Source of the DNA: an uncultured Prevotellaceae bacterium
Lineage (GTDB): Bacteria; Bacteroidota; Bacteroidia; Bacteroidales; Bacteroidaceae
Direction of reading: 5' to 3'
NCBI GenBank assembly: GCA_902761905.1
Contig: CACWMK010000053.1
Location: forward strand, 1-56,421
Length of the DNA stretch: 56,421 nucleotides
Position numbers and translations under genes: made by a program. How positions within the stretch are numbered: position 1 is the stretch's first letter; each line of letters starts with the position of its first letter. Shown one piece after another: positions 8,603-17,263 of the stretch. Below the pieces are notes generated by a model, which saw nothing but the letters and a program-made list of their open reading frames with translations, had not been told where the DNA came from and searched no databases.

Positions 8603-10009
8603 TTATACTTCTGGGCCGTCAGGGTTACGCTTCAAGCTCTCAATCATCTCATCGATCTTAGCCAACTCGCGTGGAATGTGAATGCTCTGCGGACAATGAG
8701 GCTCGCACTGACCACACTGGATGCAATGATCAGGCTGACGGTCGCGTGGAACAACTCTATCGAGCGAGATGAGATACTGGCGACGATGCTTGCGATACTC
8801 GCTATCCCCTACTCCCATTGGCAGTGAGCCCTCGTTCTTGCACTTGTTGTAGTGTACAAAGATGGCAGGGATATCCACACCGTAAGGACATGGCATACAG
8901 TATTTACAGTCGTTGCACGGAATATTCTCAAGGCCTACAATCTTCTGAGCAATATCCTTATCGAGGAATCGCATCTCATCCTCTGATAGCGGTTTGAGTG
9001 GACAATAACTCAAGAGGTTATCCTTAAGGTGCTCCATATAGGTCATACCACTAAGTACGGTGAGCACACCCTCAGGAGTGCCAGCATAGCGGAAAGCCCA
9101 TGAGGCTACACTACGCTCAGGATCGCGACTCTTTAGTTCTGTCATCAAGTACTGGGGCAGATTGGCCAGTCGGCCACCCAGCAGTGGCTCCATAATGACT
9201 GCAGGAATACCAAGCTTCTGCAGTTCGGCATACAGATAGCTGGCATCTACATTGCTTTTGCTTATCTCGTTGGCGTAGTTCCAGTCAAGATAGTTAAGCT
9301 CTATCTGCACAAAATCCCAGTGGTACTTATCGTTCAAGGCCAATACCTCATCGAAGACCTCCTGTTTGCCATGGAACGAGAATCCAAGATTGCGAATACG
9401 TCCGGCCTCGCGCTCTTTCAGCAGATAGTCCATAATGCCATTATCCACATAGCGGCCATTAAACTCCTCCATACTACCACCAACGGCGTGAAGCAGGTAG
9501 TAGTCGAGATAATCTACCTGAAGTTCCTTCATAGAGTTGAGGTACATCTCCTTCGACTTTTCGAATGTCCAGTAGTCGTGGTTGAAGTTGGATAGCTTTG
9601 TGGCAACAAAGTACTCGCTACGCTTGTGGCGACTCAGGGCAATACCTGTGCAATGCTCTGACTTACCCTGACAATATACGGGTGATGTATCAATATAGTT
9701 TAGTCCATGCGCCAAGGCATAATCTATCTGCTTGTTGATCATATCCTGATCGAACTCATCGCTATTGTCAACCTTAGTCGGCAGGCGCATCATACCATAG
9801 CCAAGAATAGAAACTTTATCTTTGGTTTTGGGGTTTACGCGATAGGTCATCTGTCCTACTGGTGGTTCAACTTGATTCTTATATTCATCTTTAGCCTGAC
9901 TACCAGCCTTGTTTCCACTCTTACATCCTGCAAGTGTGGCTGCTGTAGCTACTGATCCTGCTCCAAAGAGCTTTAGGAACGAACGGCGTGATATATTCTT
10001 CTTTTCCAT
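8603..10009 (-). CDS. Tat-exported aldo/keto reductase with two Fe-S clusters
   Basis: 468 aa. The N-terminus has a twin-arginine signal (SRRSFLKLF, Arg8-Arg9) followed by a hydrophobic stretch and a lipobox-like LAGC (Cys29), so it is probably a folded, Tat-exported lipoprotein. The middle is an aldo/keto reductase barrel (GYGMMRLP, YIDTSPVY, YYLLHAVGG). The C-terminus has a bacterial ferredoxin-type domain with CNDCKYCMPCPYGVDIP and CIQCGQCEPHCPQSIHIP. It lies 12 bp downstream of the NapH/NapG-like gene and in the same operon as tatA-tatC. Substrate is unknown; the neighbour suggests electron delivery from the membrane. Confidence 0.85.
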   Translation of the reverse strand: MEKKNISRRSFLKLFGAGSVATAATLAGCKSGNKAGSQAKDEYKNQVEPPVGQMTYRVNPKTKDKVSILGYGMMRLPTKVDNSDEFDQDMINKQIDYALAHGLNYIDTSPVYCQGKSEHCTGIALSRHKRSEYFVATKLSNFNHDYWTFEKSKEMYLNSMKELQVDYLDYYLLHAVGGSMEEFNGRYVDNGIMDYLLKEREAGRIRNLGFSFHGKQEVFDEVLALNDKYHWDFVQIELNYLDWNYANEISKSNVDASYLYAELQKLGIPAVIMEPLLGGRLANLPQYLMTELKSRDPERSVASWAFRYAGTPEGVLTVLSGMTYMEHLKDNLLSYCPLKPLSEDEMRFLDKDIAQKIVGLENIPCNDCKYCMPCPYGVDIPAIFVHYNKCKNEGSLPMGVGDSEYRKHRRQYLISLDRVVPRDRQPDHCIQCGQCEPHCPQSIHIPRELAKIDEMIESLKRNPDGPEV

Positions 10010-10021
10010 AATCTATCCTCC

Positions 10022-11506
10022 TTAAATCTTCTTGTGTACTTCGTGTCCCTCGACGTAGATTGCCGAGAAAGGACGAGACGGACAAACATATTCGCAGGCT
10101 CCACAGCCGATACAAGCAGCATCGTTGATGGCAGGAATCATTGGCGATTCCTCGTTGTTCTCATCGAGTGGAACCATCTCGATAGCACCCGAAGGACAAT
10201 GGCGGGCACAGTTGCCGCACTCCACCTCGTCTGTCAGTACCACGCAGTTTTTCTTGATCCATACAGCATGACCTATCTGGACAGATGTCTTCTCGTCCTT
10301 GTCAATAGGTTGGATAGCTCCTGCAGGACAAACCTGAGAGCAACGATTACATTCAGGGCGGCAATAGCCATGCTCGTACGACATTGTAGGCTGCATCAGA
10401 TGCATAAGATCGCTGCTAGGACGGAGAACCTGGTTAGGACACTCTGATACACAGAGTTGACAACCTGTGCAACGTGTAGCCAGATTCTGGAATGAGAGTG
10501 AACCTGGAGGGGTGAGCGGTGTCTGGCGCTCAGGCATGACCTTATCCTCGATTTCTGCCAATCCGCCATCCATCAGCTTCTCCTTCTTCTTCTGTGCCAG
10601 AGCTGCTGTTGAAACTAAGGCTGTTGCCAATAGGAATGAACGCTTTGAGGTGTCGATAGTGCTGGCATCATTGGTCTTCTCGACCTTCTTTGCTGGACGA
10701 GTAGCAGTGTACTTGAGTGCACCAAACTTACAGCTGTAGATACAGTTGCCACAAACCACGCAACGGCTATAGTCTACTGTATGCGTCTTGAAGTCGATAC
10801 AAGCAGCCTTACAGTTCTTTGAGCAGAGCGAACAATTCTTGCACTTGTTCTCGTCGAAATGAATCTTGAGCCAAGAGAAACGGGCAAAGAACGACAGGAT
10901 GGTTCCTACTGGGCAGATGGTGTTGCAATATGTACGTCCACCTCGCCAAGCCAAAACTATCAGCAATACAAGTGTAACAGCTGCGATAATGAATACTGGC
11001 AGTGAGCGCATCCATGTATCTACGCTGTAGAATGCATAGCTATCGGCCCGTTCGGCCAATACAGCCAGCAGGTTGTTGCCCATCTTCCACAGGGGCTGGA
11101 ATATCATTGTGCCGATACGTCCAAAGCTGCTATAAGGAGCCAGCAACTGGAATATCGATCCTATGCCGGCTACACCTGCGATGATGAACACCACCAGCAT
11201 GGGATAGCGCAACCAGCGTACTTCTTTAGAGTAGCTGTACTTATTCTTCTTTCTGCGCAATCGGGCCAGCAGATCCTGGAAGATACCAAGCGGACAGATA
11301 ATCGAACAGTAAATACGTCCAAATACAAGTGTGACCACAACGAGTGCTATCACAACTACCACATTGAGTGCCATCACAGCTGGCAAGAACTGAATCTTGG
11401 CACACCATGATAGCCAACGGTGTAATGTCCCTGTGAAGTCGAGGAACAGCAGCGTGATAAGTACTAACATCACTGCCGCAAGGGTGGTTCTGATTTTACG
11501 TAGCAT
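10022..11506 (-). CDS. Membrane Fe-S protein, NapH-like fused to NapG-like
   Basis: 494 aa. Residues 1-200 hold about four membrane helices and two CxxxCP motifs (CSIICPLG, CNTICPVG) as in NapH/NosR-type quinol oxidation modules. Two 4Fe-4S motifs follow (CKNCSLCSKNC, CVVCGNCIYSC). Residues 287-304 read SKRSFLLATALVSTAALA, which resembles a KR-type Tat signal in the middle of the chain. After it come four more Cys-rich clusters (CTGCQLC, CNRCSQVCP, CGNCARHCP, CIGCGACEYVCP). A natural reading is a fusion of a NapH-type membrane anchor with a NapG-type periplasmic ferredoxin, passing electrons to the adjacent reductase. Confidence 0.82.
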   Translation of the reverse strand: MLRKIRTTLAAVMLVLITLLFLDFTGTLHRWLSWCAKIQFLPAVMALNVVVVIALVVVTLVFGRIYCSIICPLGIFQDLLARLRRKKNKYSYSKEVRWLRYPMLVVFIIAGVAGIGSIFQLLAPYSSFGRIGTMIFQPLWKMGNNLLAVLAERADSYAFYSVDTWMRSLPVFIIAAVTLVLLIVLAWRGGRTYCNTICPVGTILSFFARFSWLKIHFDENKCKNCSLCSKNCKAACIDFKTHTVDYSRCVVCGNCIYSCKFGALKYTATRPAKKVEKTNDASTIDTSKRSFLLATALVSTAALAQKKKEKLMDGGLAEIEDKVMPERQTPLTPPGSLSFQNLATRCTGCQLCVSECPNQVLRPSSDLMHLMQPTMSYEHGYCRPECNRCSQVCPAGAIQPIDKDEKTSVQIGHAVWIKKNCVVLTDEVECGNCARHCPSGAIEMVPLDENNEESPMIPAINDAACIGCGACEYVCPSRPFSAIYVEGHEVHKKI

Positions 11507-11531
11507 AAGTCTATTATATAAGTTCTGTTTC

Positions 11532-12278
11532 TTAATGAGTTAATCTTACTATGAGGATGCTCAGTTCGTAGAGCAGCCATATTGGTAGTGCCACCACAAA
11601 GAGCGTAAAGGCATCAGTAGTTGGAGTGATGATCGCTGCCACAATAAGTATCGCTACCACGGCGTGCTTTCGCATCGACTGCATCATAGCGGCATTGATA
11701 AGTCCCATCTTGCCCAACAGCCAACTGACCACAGGTAGCTCGAACACTATACCCATCACCATATTCATCATCAGCAGTGTATCCATATACGACTGAAGGG
11801 TGAGCATATTTGCCACATCGGGACTAACCTGATAAGTGCCAAGGAACTTGACCGTTAGTGGGAAAATCAGCAGATAGTTGAGTGCTGTGCCCAGCATAAA
11901 CATCAGGTAGCCGCTAAAGCAGAGCAGAGTGGCATATTTTCTCTCGTTGTCATAGAGCGCTGGTGATACAAAGCGGAAGAGCTGGTAGATGATGTAGGGC
12001 GAAGCTATCAGAATGCCCGCATAGAATGCCGTCTTAAGGTGGATCATAAACTGCTCAGTAAGTCCGATATTCATCAGATGAATGCTGAACGGCTCTACTC
12101 CCATCAGTCGGTAGGTGATGAAATCGCTAGAGCGTGGTGCAAGCACGATGGCAAAGAGTTCGTCCTTAAAACAGAAGGCAATCGAGGCACCTATTATCGC
12201 TACCACCAACACACGGATAATCATCCCACGCAGTTCATCGAGATGATCCCAAAACGTCATGCTGGATGTATCACTCAT
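11532..12278 (-). CDS. tatC: Sec-independent translocase TatC
   Basis: 248 aa with six membrane segments. [16 protein letters not shown] at the N-terminus is the conserved TatC signal-recognition motif. TatC binds twin-arginine signals and works with TatA. It overlaps the tatA end by 8 bp and lies 25 bp upstream of the Fe-S protein gene. No tatB is seen, so this is a minimal TatAC system. Confidence 0.95.
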   Translation of the reverse strand: MSDTSSMTFWDHLDELRGMIIRVLVVAIIGASIAFCFKDELFAIVLAPRSSDFITYRLMGVEPFSIHLMNIGLTEQFMIHLKTAFYAGILIASPYIIYQLFRFVSPALYDNERKYATLLCFSGYLMFMLGTALNYLLIFPLTVKFLGTYQVSPDVANMLTLQSYMDTLLMMNMVMGIVFELPVVSWLLGKMGLINAAMMQSMRKHAVVAILIVAAIITPTTDAFTLFVVALPIWLLYELSILIVRLTH

Positions 12279-12456
12279 CCTTCTTCTCGTCCTGTTCTAC
12301 CTCTTTCTTCAGGTCTGTAACCTCGTTCATTCCTTCCTTGAAGCTTTTTACGCCTTTGCCAAGGCCATGCATCAGTTCTGGAATCTTCTTGCCGCCCCAA
12401 AGCAGCAATACTATCAGTGCAATAACCAGTATCTCCTGGAATCCTAATCCAAACAT
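12271..12456 (-). CDS. tatA: Twin-arginine translocase subunit TatA/E
   Basis: 61 aa from ATG 12456 ([12 protein letters not shown]). The frame runs open to 12510, but the promoter -7 box at 12484-12491 lies inside that extension, so the shorter start is right. One N-terminal membrane helix is followed by the amphipathic [20 protein letters not shown], the standard TatA signature. First gene of tatA-tatC-FeS-AKR. Confidence 0.93.
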   Translation of the reverse strand: MFGLGFQEILVIALIVLLLWGGKKIPELMHGLGKGVKSFKEGMNEVTDLKKEVEQDEKKDE

Positions 12457-12483
12457 TTCTATTTCGTTTTTTAGTTTATTCTG

Positions 12484-12491
12484 CAAATATA
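12484..12491 (-). promoter_or_regulatory. Promoter -7 box of the tat operon
   Basis: TATATTTG on the minus strand, 28 bp upstream of ATG 12456. Confidence 0.55.
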
Positions 12492-12538
12492 CAACATTTC
12501 CACGAATCAACTATCATTCGCTATGATTTATTAACAAA

Positions 12539-13432
12539 TCAGTACTCAACATAGGGCGTAAGGCGCTTTATGACATCTGGAGTGAAGTCTTTATTCAGTC
12601 GCAGATCGTTGAGCGACTTGATGGCTCCATGCAGTCGGCGATAGTCTGTAATTGCCTTTGCCTGATAGAAGTTGATATAAGGATGTCGTTTCAGTTCGTT
12701 GAGTGATAGTTGGTTTACGTTAAGTTTCTTTGGCGCAGGGTTGATTATGACCAAGTATTTCTTTGCTTCTGTGGGGAAATCCTCTATTTCGTCAAGTTGG
12801 TCTACACTTACGTATCCCCCAAGCCTGATGCCATACTGCACTATCTTGCGGGCATAGTATGGACCAATGCCAGGAATGGTAACGAGAGATGTGGTGTCGG
12901 CTGTGTTAAGAACGATGTGCTCTGTTTCCTTTATCTTAACAGGTCGTTGATAGGTTGTAGAGTCTTTTGTATGATTCTGACTATTGTTATAATAGTTCTC
13001 GTGTCCCTTTACTAATGTAGATGCTGGCAGATAGTCACTGGATATACGGATGTATGGCTCAAGTTCGCGATACTGCTTGACTGTGAGTCCATAGAGTTTT
13101 GCAAAGTCGAGTGGTTTACGATATATGCCCCCAGCAGCTCTGTATCGATATATGTTCTTAACCTGCCAAGGTTGGAGCCCCAGACGAAGCAGTTGTGTAC
13201 TATCGGCAGTATTTGGGTCGAAAACAAATCGTTCCACCTTCTTTGGTGTATAACTGGCATAGTTATAGTTTTTATTGGTTGACGATTTATTGACGCCCGT
13301 TTGCGTTTTGTTTGTATCTGCCTCATCTCCCCCTGCCAGGTATATGACAGTAAATGCAGATACTATTAAAACTAATAATACGATTAATGATTTACGGTCT
13401 GACTTGTTATAATAGTAAAAATGGTTGTTCAT
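12539..13432 (-). CDS. Helix-hairpin-helix (ComEA-like) protein
   Basis: 297 aa. One N-terminal membrane helix (SLIVLLVLIVSAFTVIYLAG) is followed by a low-complexity Asn/Thr/Lys stretch. Repeated HhH modules follow: FDPNTADSTQLLRLGLQPWQ, LNTADTTSLVTIPGIGPYYA and LNVNQLSLNELKRHPYINFY. These resemble the DNA-binding domain of ComEA, which helps DNA uptake, but the function here is unproven. The start overlaps the upstream NSS transporter stop by 4 bp (13429-13432), so they are co-transcribed. Confidence 0.8.
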   Translation of the reverse strand: MNNHFYYYNKSDRKSLIVLLVLIVSAFTVIYLAGGDEADTNKTQTGVNKSSTNKNYNYASYTPKKVERFVFDPNTADSTQLLRLGLQPWQVKNIYRYRAAGGIYRKPLDFAKLYGLTVKQYRELEPYIRISSDYLPASTLVKGHENYYNNSQNHTKDSTTYQRPVKIKETEHIVLNTADTTSLVTIPGIGPYYARKIVQYGIRLGGYVSVDQLDEIEDFPTEAKKYLVIINPAPKKLNVNQLSLNELKRHPYINFYQAKAITDYRRLHGAIKSLNDLRLNKDFTPDVIKRLTPYVEY

Positions 13433-14781
13433 ATAATGTGGAACTGATGTAGGAATATTAGTAAGATACAGAGAGGAACGATGAACTTCACTGAGAAAAT
13501 ATAGGCTTTCAGGAACGTGTCTTTAAGTGTCCCATTGTTTGTAAACTCGTTGGCTATGAGTTGCTTCTCGACAAACCATCCAACTAAAATGCTAGTTAAG
13601 AATGCGCCAGCGGGAAGCATGAGCTGAGCTGTGAGGAAATCGCAGAAGTCCATCAGCGACATTCCAAACAGTTGCAGTTGGCTATAAGCGCCCACTGATA
13701 GCGAGCAGAACACTGCTATCAGTCCACATACTGTGGTAAGTATCCATGCTGCTTTGTTTCTAGGCAGATGTAATTCTTCGTGGAAGAATGCCGTACCTAT
13801 CTCGTGCATAGAGATGGTAGATGTGAGTGCCGCAAAAACCAATAGGGCATAAAACAATATGGATATGATAAAGCCAACTATCGGCATAGTCTCGAAAGCT
13901 TGACGGAACACATTTGGAAGTGTGATGAATATCAGTGATGGTCCGCTATCTGGTTGTACGCCTACGGAGAATGCTGCTGGGAATATTATCAGTCCTGCCA
14001 GAATGGCTATAAATGAATCGAGCAGCGCTATCTGTGTGGCCGACTTGAGTATATTGCTGTCTTTCTTGAAGTATGAAGCATATGTACACAAGCATGCTGT
14101 ACCAAGACTTAACGAGAAGAATGCCTGACCTAAAGCTTCGAGGAATACTTCGCTGCTAACCTTAGTGAAGTCTGGTTTTAACAAGAAATCGATACCCTTT
14201 GATGCGCCAGGAAGTAGGCATGATGCAATAACCAGGATAATCAAAAGAACCAGTAATAGAGGCATCAACAGTTTAGAGGCTCGCTCTATACCATCGTTCA
14301 CGCCTTTTGCCACTACATAGTGGGTAATCAGCACAAAACCAACTCCCCACAAGCATGGTTGTATGGGATCGCTTGAGAAGGTCTTGAAGTATTCTATGAT
14401 ATAGTTGGTATCGCCAATCAGTTTGCCTGATATCGATGCAAACAGATATTGCAAACACCAACCAGCTACTACGGCATAGAAACCAAGAATGATGGTAGAT
14501 GTAAGAATACCTAAGTAACCAATATATTTTGCACGCTTGAAACCTACGCTACCATAAGCTCTAGCGGCATTGGATTGTGAATATCGTCCTACGATAAATT
14601 CACTAATCATACCAGGTATGCCCAATATAAAGACGCATCCTAAATAAATAAGAATAAATGCTGCCCCACCATTCTGACCTGTCATGAATGGAAAGCGCCA
14701 GATATTACCTAGTCCTACTGCAGAACCTGCTGTAGTAAGAATTATCGCCAGTTTGCTGCCAAATGTTCCTCTCTTATACAT
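13429..14781 (-). CDS. Sodium-dependent transporter, NSS/SNF family (copy 1)
   Basis: 450 aa. The unwound TM1 Na+-site motif is seen in LTTAGSAVGLGNIWRFPFMTG. Further shared blocks are GQNGGAAFILIYL and FSVGVQPDSGPSLIFITLP. The family couples Na+ to uptake of amino acids or related compounds; the substrate is unknown. It is a tandem paralogue of the next gene: the two abut without a gap, share most motifs, and both end in LHQF followed by two or three hydrophobic residues. Confidence 0.93.
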   Translation of the reverse strand: MYKRGTFGSKLAIILTTAGSAVGLGNIWRFPFMTGQNGGAAFILIYLGCVFILGIPGMISEFIVGRYSQSNAARAYGSVGFKRAKYIGYLGILTSTIILGFYAVVAGWCLQYLFASISGKLIGDTNYIIEYFKTFSSDPIQPCLWGVGFVLITHYVVAKGVNDGIERASKLLMPLLLVLLIILVIASCLLPGASKGIDFLLKPDFTKVSSEVFLEALGQAFFSLSLGTACLCTYASYFKKDSNILKSATQIALLDSFIAILAGLIIFPAAFSVGVQPDSGPSLIFITLPNVFRQAFETMPIVGFIISILFYALLVFAALTSTISMHEIGTAFFHEELHLPRNKAAWILTTVCGLIAVFCSLSVGAYSQLQLFGMSLMDFCDFLTAQLMLPAGAFLTSILVGWFVEKQLIANEFTNNGTLKDTFLKAYIFSVKFIVPLCILLIFLHQFHII

Positions 14782-16146
14782 TTACAAAAGTTTGAATTGG
14801 TGAAGGAATATAAACAGTATGCAGATAGGACAAACATACTTCACAAGGAAAATGTAGAAGTGGAACAGACGACCATTTCGCAGTGTACCCATATTGGTAA
14901 ACTCATCGCGTACTATCTTATGTGGTACTGACCATCCTATAAAGATGCATGTAAGGAATCCTACGATAGGAAGGAACAGCTGACCTGTGACAAAGTCGAA
15001 TAGGTCGAAAATGTTCATGCCAAACAAGTGGAATCCTTCCCACGGTCCTAATGACAACGAACAGATGGTTCCAACGATTATACATCCTATTGTTACAAAT
15101 ATTGCAGCACGTTTACGGGTAGTACCCAGTTCCTCTTCAAGGAATGCTGTGCTAACCTCATGGAGTGACATCAGTGAAGTAAGTGCTGCCATTGACAGCA
15201 ATGCATAGAACAGTACAGAGATAATGTAACCTAATCCTGCGATACTATCAAAAGCCTGTTGGAATACATTAGGCAATGTGATGAATATAAGCGATGGGCC
15301 GCTATCAGGATTAACTCCCACTGAGAATGCTGCAGGGAAGATGATGAGGCCTGCCAATAGCGCAACCATAAAGTCGATAACACTAATGTTTACTGCTGCC
15401 GATGTAAGATTGGTTTGCTTTGAGAAGTAGCTGGCATAGGTGCAGATGCATCCCATAGCAATACTCAGCGAGTAGAATGATTGTCCAAGAGCCCCAAGGA
15501 ACACATCACTATTAAGTTTTGACAAGTCAGGCTTAAACATAAACTCAATACCCTTCTCTGCATTAGGCAGCATACACGATGCCACAACGATTATAAGCAG
15601 CAGAATAAACAATATAGGCATAAGCAGTTTCGAAGCCTTTTCGATGCCGTTACGCACACCATTTTCAATAATAAGATATGTGGCAATAAGAATGATAAGC
15701 GTCCAGAAAACAGGTTTGATAGGGTCCTGAGAGAATGTAGTGAAGTATTCTTTGATGTATTCAGGATTGCCTAATAGCTTGCCTGAAACTGAAGCCCATA
15801 CATATTCTAGACACCAACCTGAAACTACTGCGTAGTAACCTGAAATAAGGAATCCGGTAAGTACTCCCATATATCCAATCAACGACCATATGGTATCGCC
15901 CGACATGATGCGGAAAGCGCGAGCTGTGTTGGCCTGACCATGGCGACCAATGATAAATTCGCTGATCATGCAAGGAAGACCAAGTAGTAGAACGCAGAAC
16001 ACATATATAATAATGAAAATGGCTCCACCGTTCTGGCCTGTCATATAAGGAAAGCGCCATATGTTACCTAATCCGACAGCAGAACCTGCTGTTGCTAATA
16101 TGACGCCTAATTTGCTACCGAAACTTGCCCTTTCAAGTTGTGACAT
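14782..16146 (-). CDS. Sodium-dependent transporter, NSS/SNF family (copy 2)
   Basis: 454 aa from ATG 16146 (MSQLERASFG); a GTG two codons upstream also opens the frame but is less likely. Motifs are LATAGSAVGLGNIWRFPYMTG, GQNGGAIFIIIYV and FSVGVNPDSGPSLIFITLP. First gene of a three-gene unit with copy 1 and the HhH protein. Its promoter is back to back with that of the VanZ gene. Confidence 0.93.
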   Translation of the reverse strand: MSQLERASFGSKLGVILATAGSAVGLGNIWRFPYMTGQNGGAIFIIIYVFCVLLLGLPCMISEFIIGRHGQANTARAFRIMSGDTIWSLIGYMGVLTGFLISGYYAVVSGWCLEYVWASVSGKLLGNPEYIKEYFTTFSQDPIKPVFWTLIILIATYLIIENGVRNGIEKASKLLMPILFILLLIIVVASCMLPNAEKGIEFMFKPDLSKLNSDVFLGALGQSFYSLSIAMGCICTYASYFSKQTNLTSAAVNISVIDFMVALLAGLIIFPAAFSVGVNPDSGPSLIFITLPNVFQQAFDSIAGLGYIISVLFYALLSMAALTSLMSLHEVSTAFLEEELGTTRKRAAIFVTIGCIIVGTICSLSLGPWEGFHLFGMNIFDLFDFVTGQLFLPIVGFLTCIFIGWSVPHKIVRDEFTNMGTLRNGRLFHFYIFLVKYVCPICILFIFLHQFKLL

Positions 16147-16171
16147 ATACACATTTCTTTTAAATTGGTTG

Positions 16172-16199
16172 CAAAAATATAAATAATTTCTTAATTTTG
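16172..16199. promoter_or_regulatory. Divergent promoters for NSS genes and VanZ
   Basis: TATTTTTG on the minus strand (16172-16179) faces the NSS genes; TAATTTTG on the plus strand (16192-16199) faces vanZ. The two -7 boxes are only 12 bp apart, so polymerase binding in one direction may exclude the other. Confidence 0.6.
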
Positions 16200-16219
16200 C
16201 ACCGAAATTGCAAGTAAAT

Positions 16220-16615
16220 ATGAGTTTTTTGTTTCATTTCTTAAGAAAATACCCGTTTTCGATGATCTGTATCGCAATGATATGGATACTTTCGCTTATG
16301 CCCATTTTTCCAGAGATGCCACTTACTGATGTGGAGTTTGCTGACAAGTGGGTACATATAGTTATGTATGGTTGTACGTTTATTGTAGTGTGGATAGAAT
16401 ATACCCGCAAGCATAAACAGGCGGATTTTGAGAAGCTGTTTTTTTGGGCTTGGGTAGCTCCAATTATAATGAGTGGAGTTCTGGAGCTTTTACAGGAATA
16501 TTGTACTGGTGGACGTCGCAGTGGTGATTGGCTTGATTTGGCAGCCAATGCTACTGGTGTTACGCTAGCAGCTGTTGTTGGATTGATTATTTGGAGTCTT
16601 CGCCCCAAGAGGTAA
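16220..16615 (+). CDS. VanZ family membrane protein
   Basis: 131 aa from ATG 16220. An upstream TTG at 16208 is in frame but only 8 bp after the -7 box. Four membrane segments and the family blocks FADKWVHIVMYG and SGVLELLQEYCTGGRRSGDW are visible. VanZ-like proteins have no settled function outside teicoplanin resistance. The gene is a single plus-strand unit and its end overlaps the convergent CYTH gene by 29 bp. Confidence 0.8.
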   Translation: MSFLFHFLRKYPFSMICIAMIWILSLMPIFPEMPLTDVEFADKWVHIVMYGCTFIVVWIEYTRKHKQADFEKLFFWAWVAPIIMSGVLELLQEYCTGGRRSGDWLDLAANATGVTLAAVVGLIIWSLRPKR

Positions 16616-17075
16616 ATGGATTTTTTAGCAGGCACGAGTTATAGTATCTGCGATCGCCTGTAACTTCCTGGCCAATAAAGTCAGGTTTCTCAAAGGCTTC
16701 GTCTTCTGAACCAAGCTCAACTTCTGCCATTACCAAGCCTTCGTTTTCGCCATAAAACTCATCAACTTCGAATGTATGTTTGCCGCAGGGTACCAGATAG
16801 CGAGTCTTGTCTATCTTGCCTGGTTCGCAGATATCCATCAGGTGTTGTGCTTCATCTAGCGAAATCTCCTTTTCGAATTCATAGCGTGCAAGTCCTCCTA
16901 TACCTGAAGGGCCTTTAATAGTTAAATATCCGCGGCTATCACGGATACGTACCCTAACGGTACGTCCGCGATCGCTGCAGATATAACCTTGACAAATACG
17001 ACTGCTACTGGTAGCAAGTCGCTTGTAGTCGTTGTTCTTTACAAGAAATTTGCGTTCTATCTCCAGTCCGCTCAT
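16587..17075 (-). CDS. CYTH domain protein (triphosphate tunnel metalloenzyme)
   Basis: 162 aa. The ExExK signature is LEIERKFLVKN at residues 4-14. The basic strands VRVRIRDSRGYLTIKG and the acidic EFEKEISLDEA and FEVDEFYGENEGLVMAEVEL line the tunnel that binds metal and triphosphate. Bacterial members act as inorganic triphosphatases, adenylate cyclases or thiamine triphosphatases; the exact substrate is open. The start is 4 bp beyond the stop of the small membrane protein gene. Confidence 0.85.
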   Translation of the reverse strand: MSGLEIERKFLVKNNDYKRLATSSSRICQGYICSDRGRTVRVRIRDSRGYLTIKGPSGIGGLARYEFEKEISLDEAQHLMDICEPGKIDKTRYLVPCGKHTFEVDEFYGENEGLVMAEVELGSEDEAFEKPDFIGQEVTGDRRYYNSCLLKNPFTSWGEDSK

Positions 17076-17079
17076 TTAT

Positions 17080-17235
17080 TTACATGATAATAAATGAATA
17101 AACTACAAATAGAATAGCAAGAATGATTAATGCGCCGAAGATATACTCTAACACTTTCTTGCCACCTTCTTCTTGTTTCTTCTGAAAAGCTACCTTTTTT
17201 TCGGTAGATTTTGATGCTTTTGCAATTTTGGCCAT
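17080..17235 (-). CDS. Small single-pass membrane protein, 51 aa
   Basis: A 51-codon frame from ATG 17235 to TAA 17080. The first 29 residues are strongly basic (MAKIAKASKSTEKKVAFQKK), followed by one hydrophobic segment YIFGALIILAILFVVYSFII. It lies 28 bp after prfB and 4 bp before the CYTH gene on the same strand, so it is probably co-transcribed. Function is unknown. Support is frame, position and clean topology. Confidence 0.65.
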   Translation of the reverse strand: MAKIAKASKSTEKKVAFQKKQEEGGKKVLEYIFGALIILAILFVVYSFIIM

Positions 17236-17263
17236 AGTTTTAATGATTTTTATTTGTTATTCG

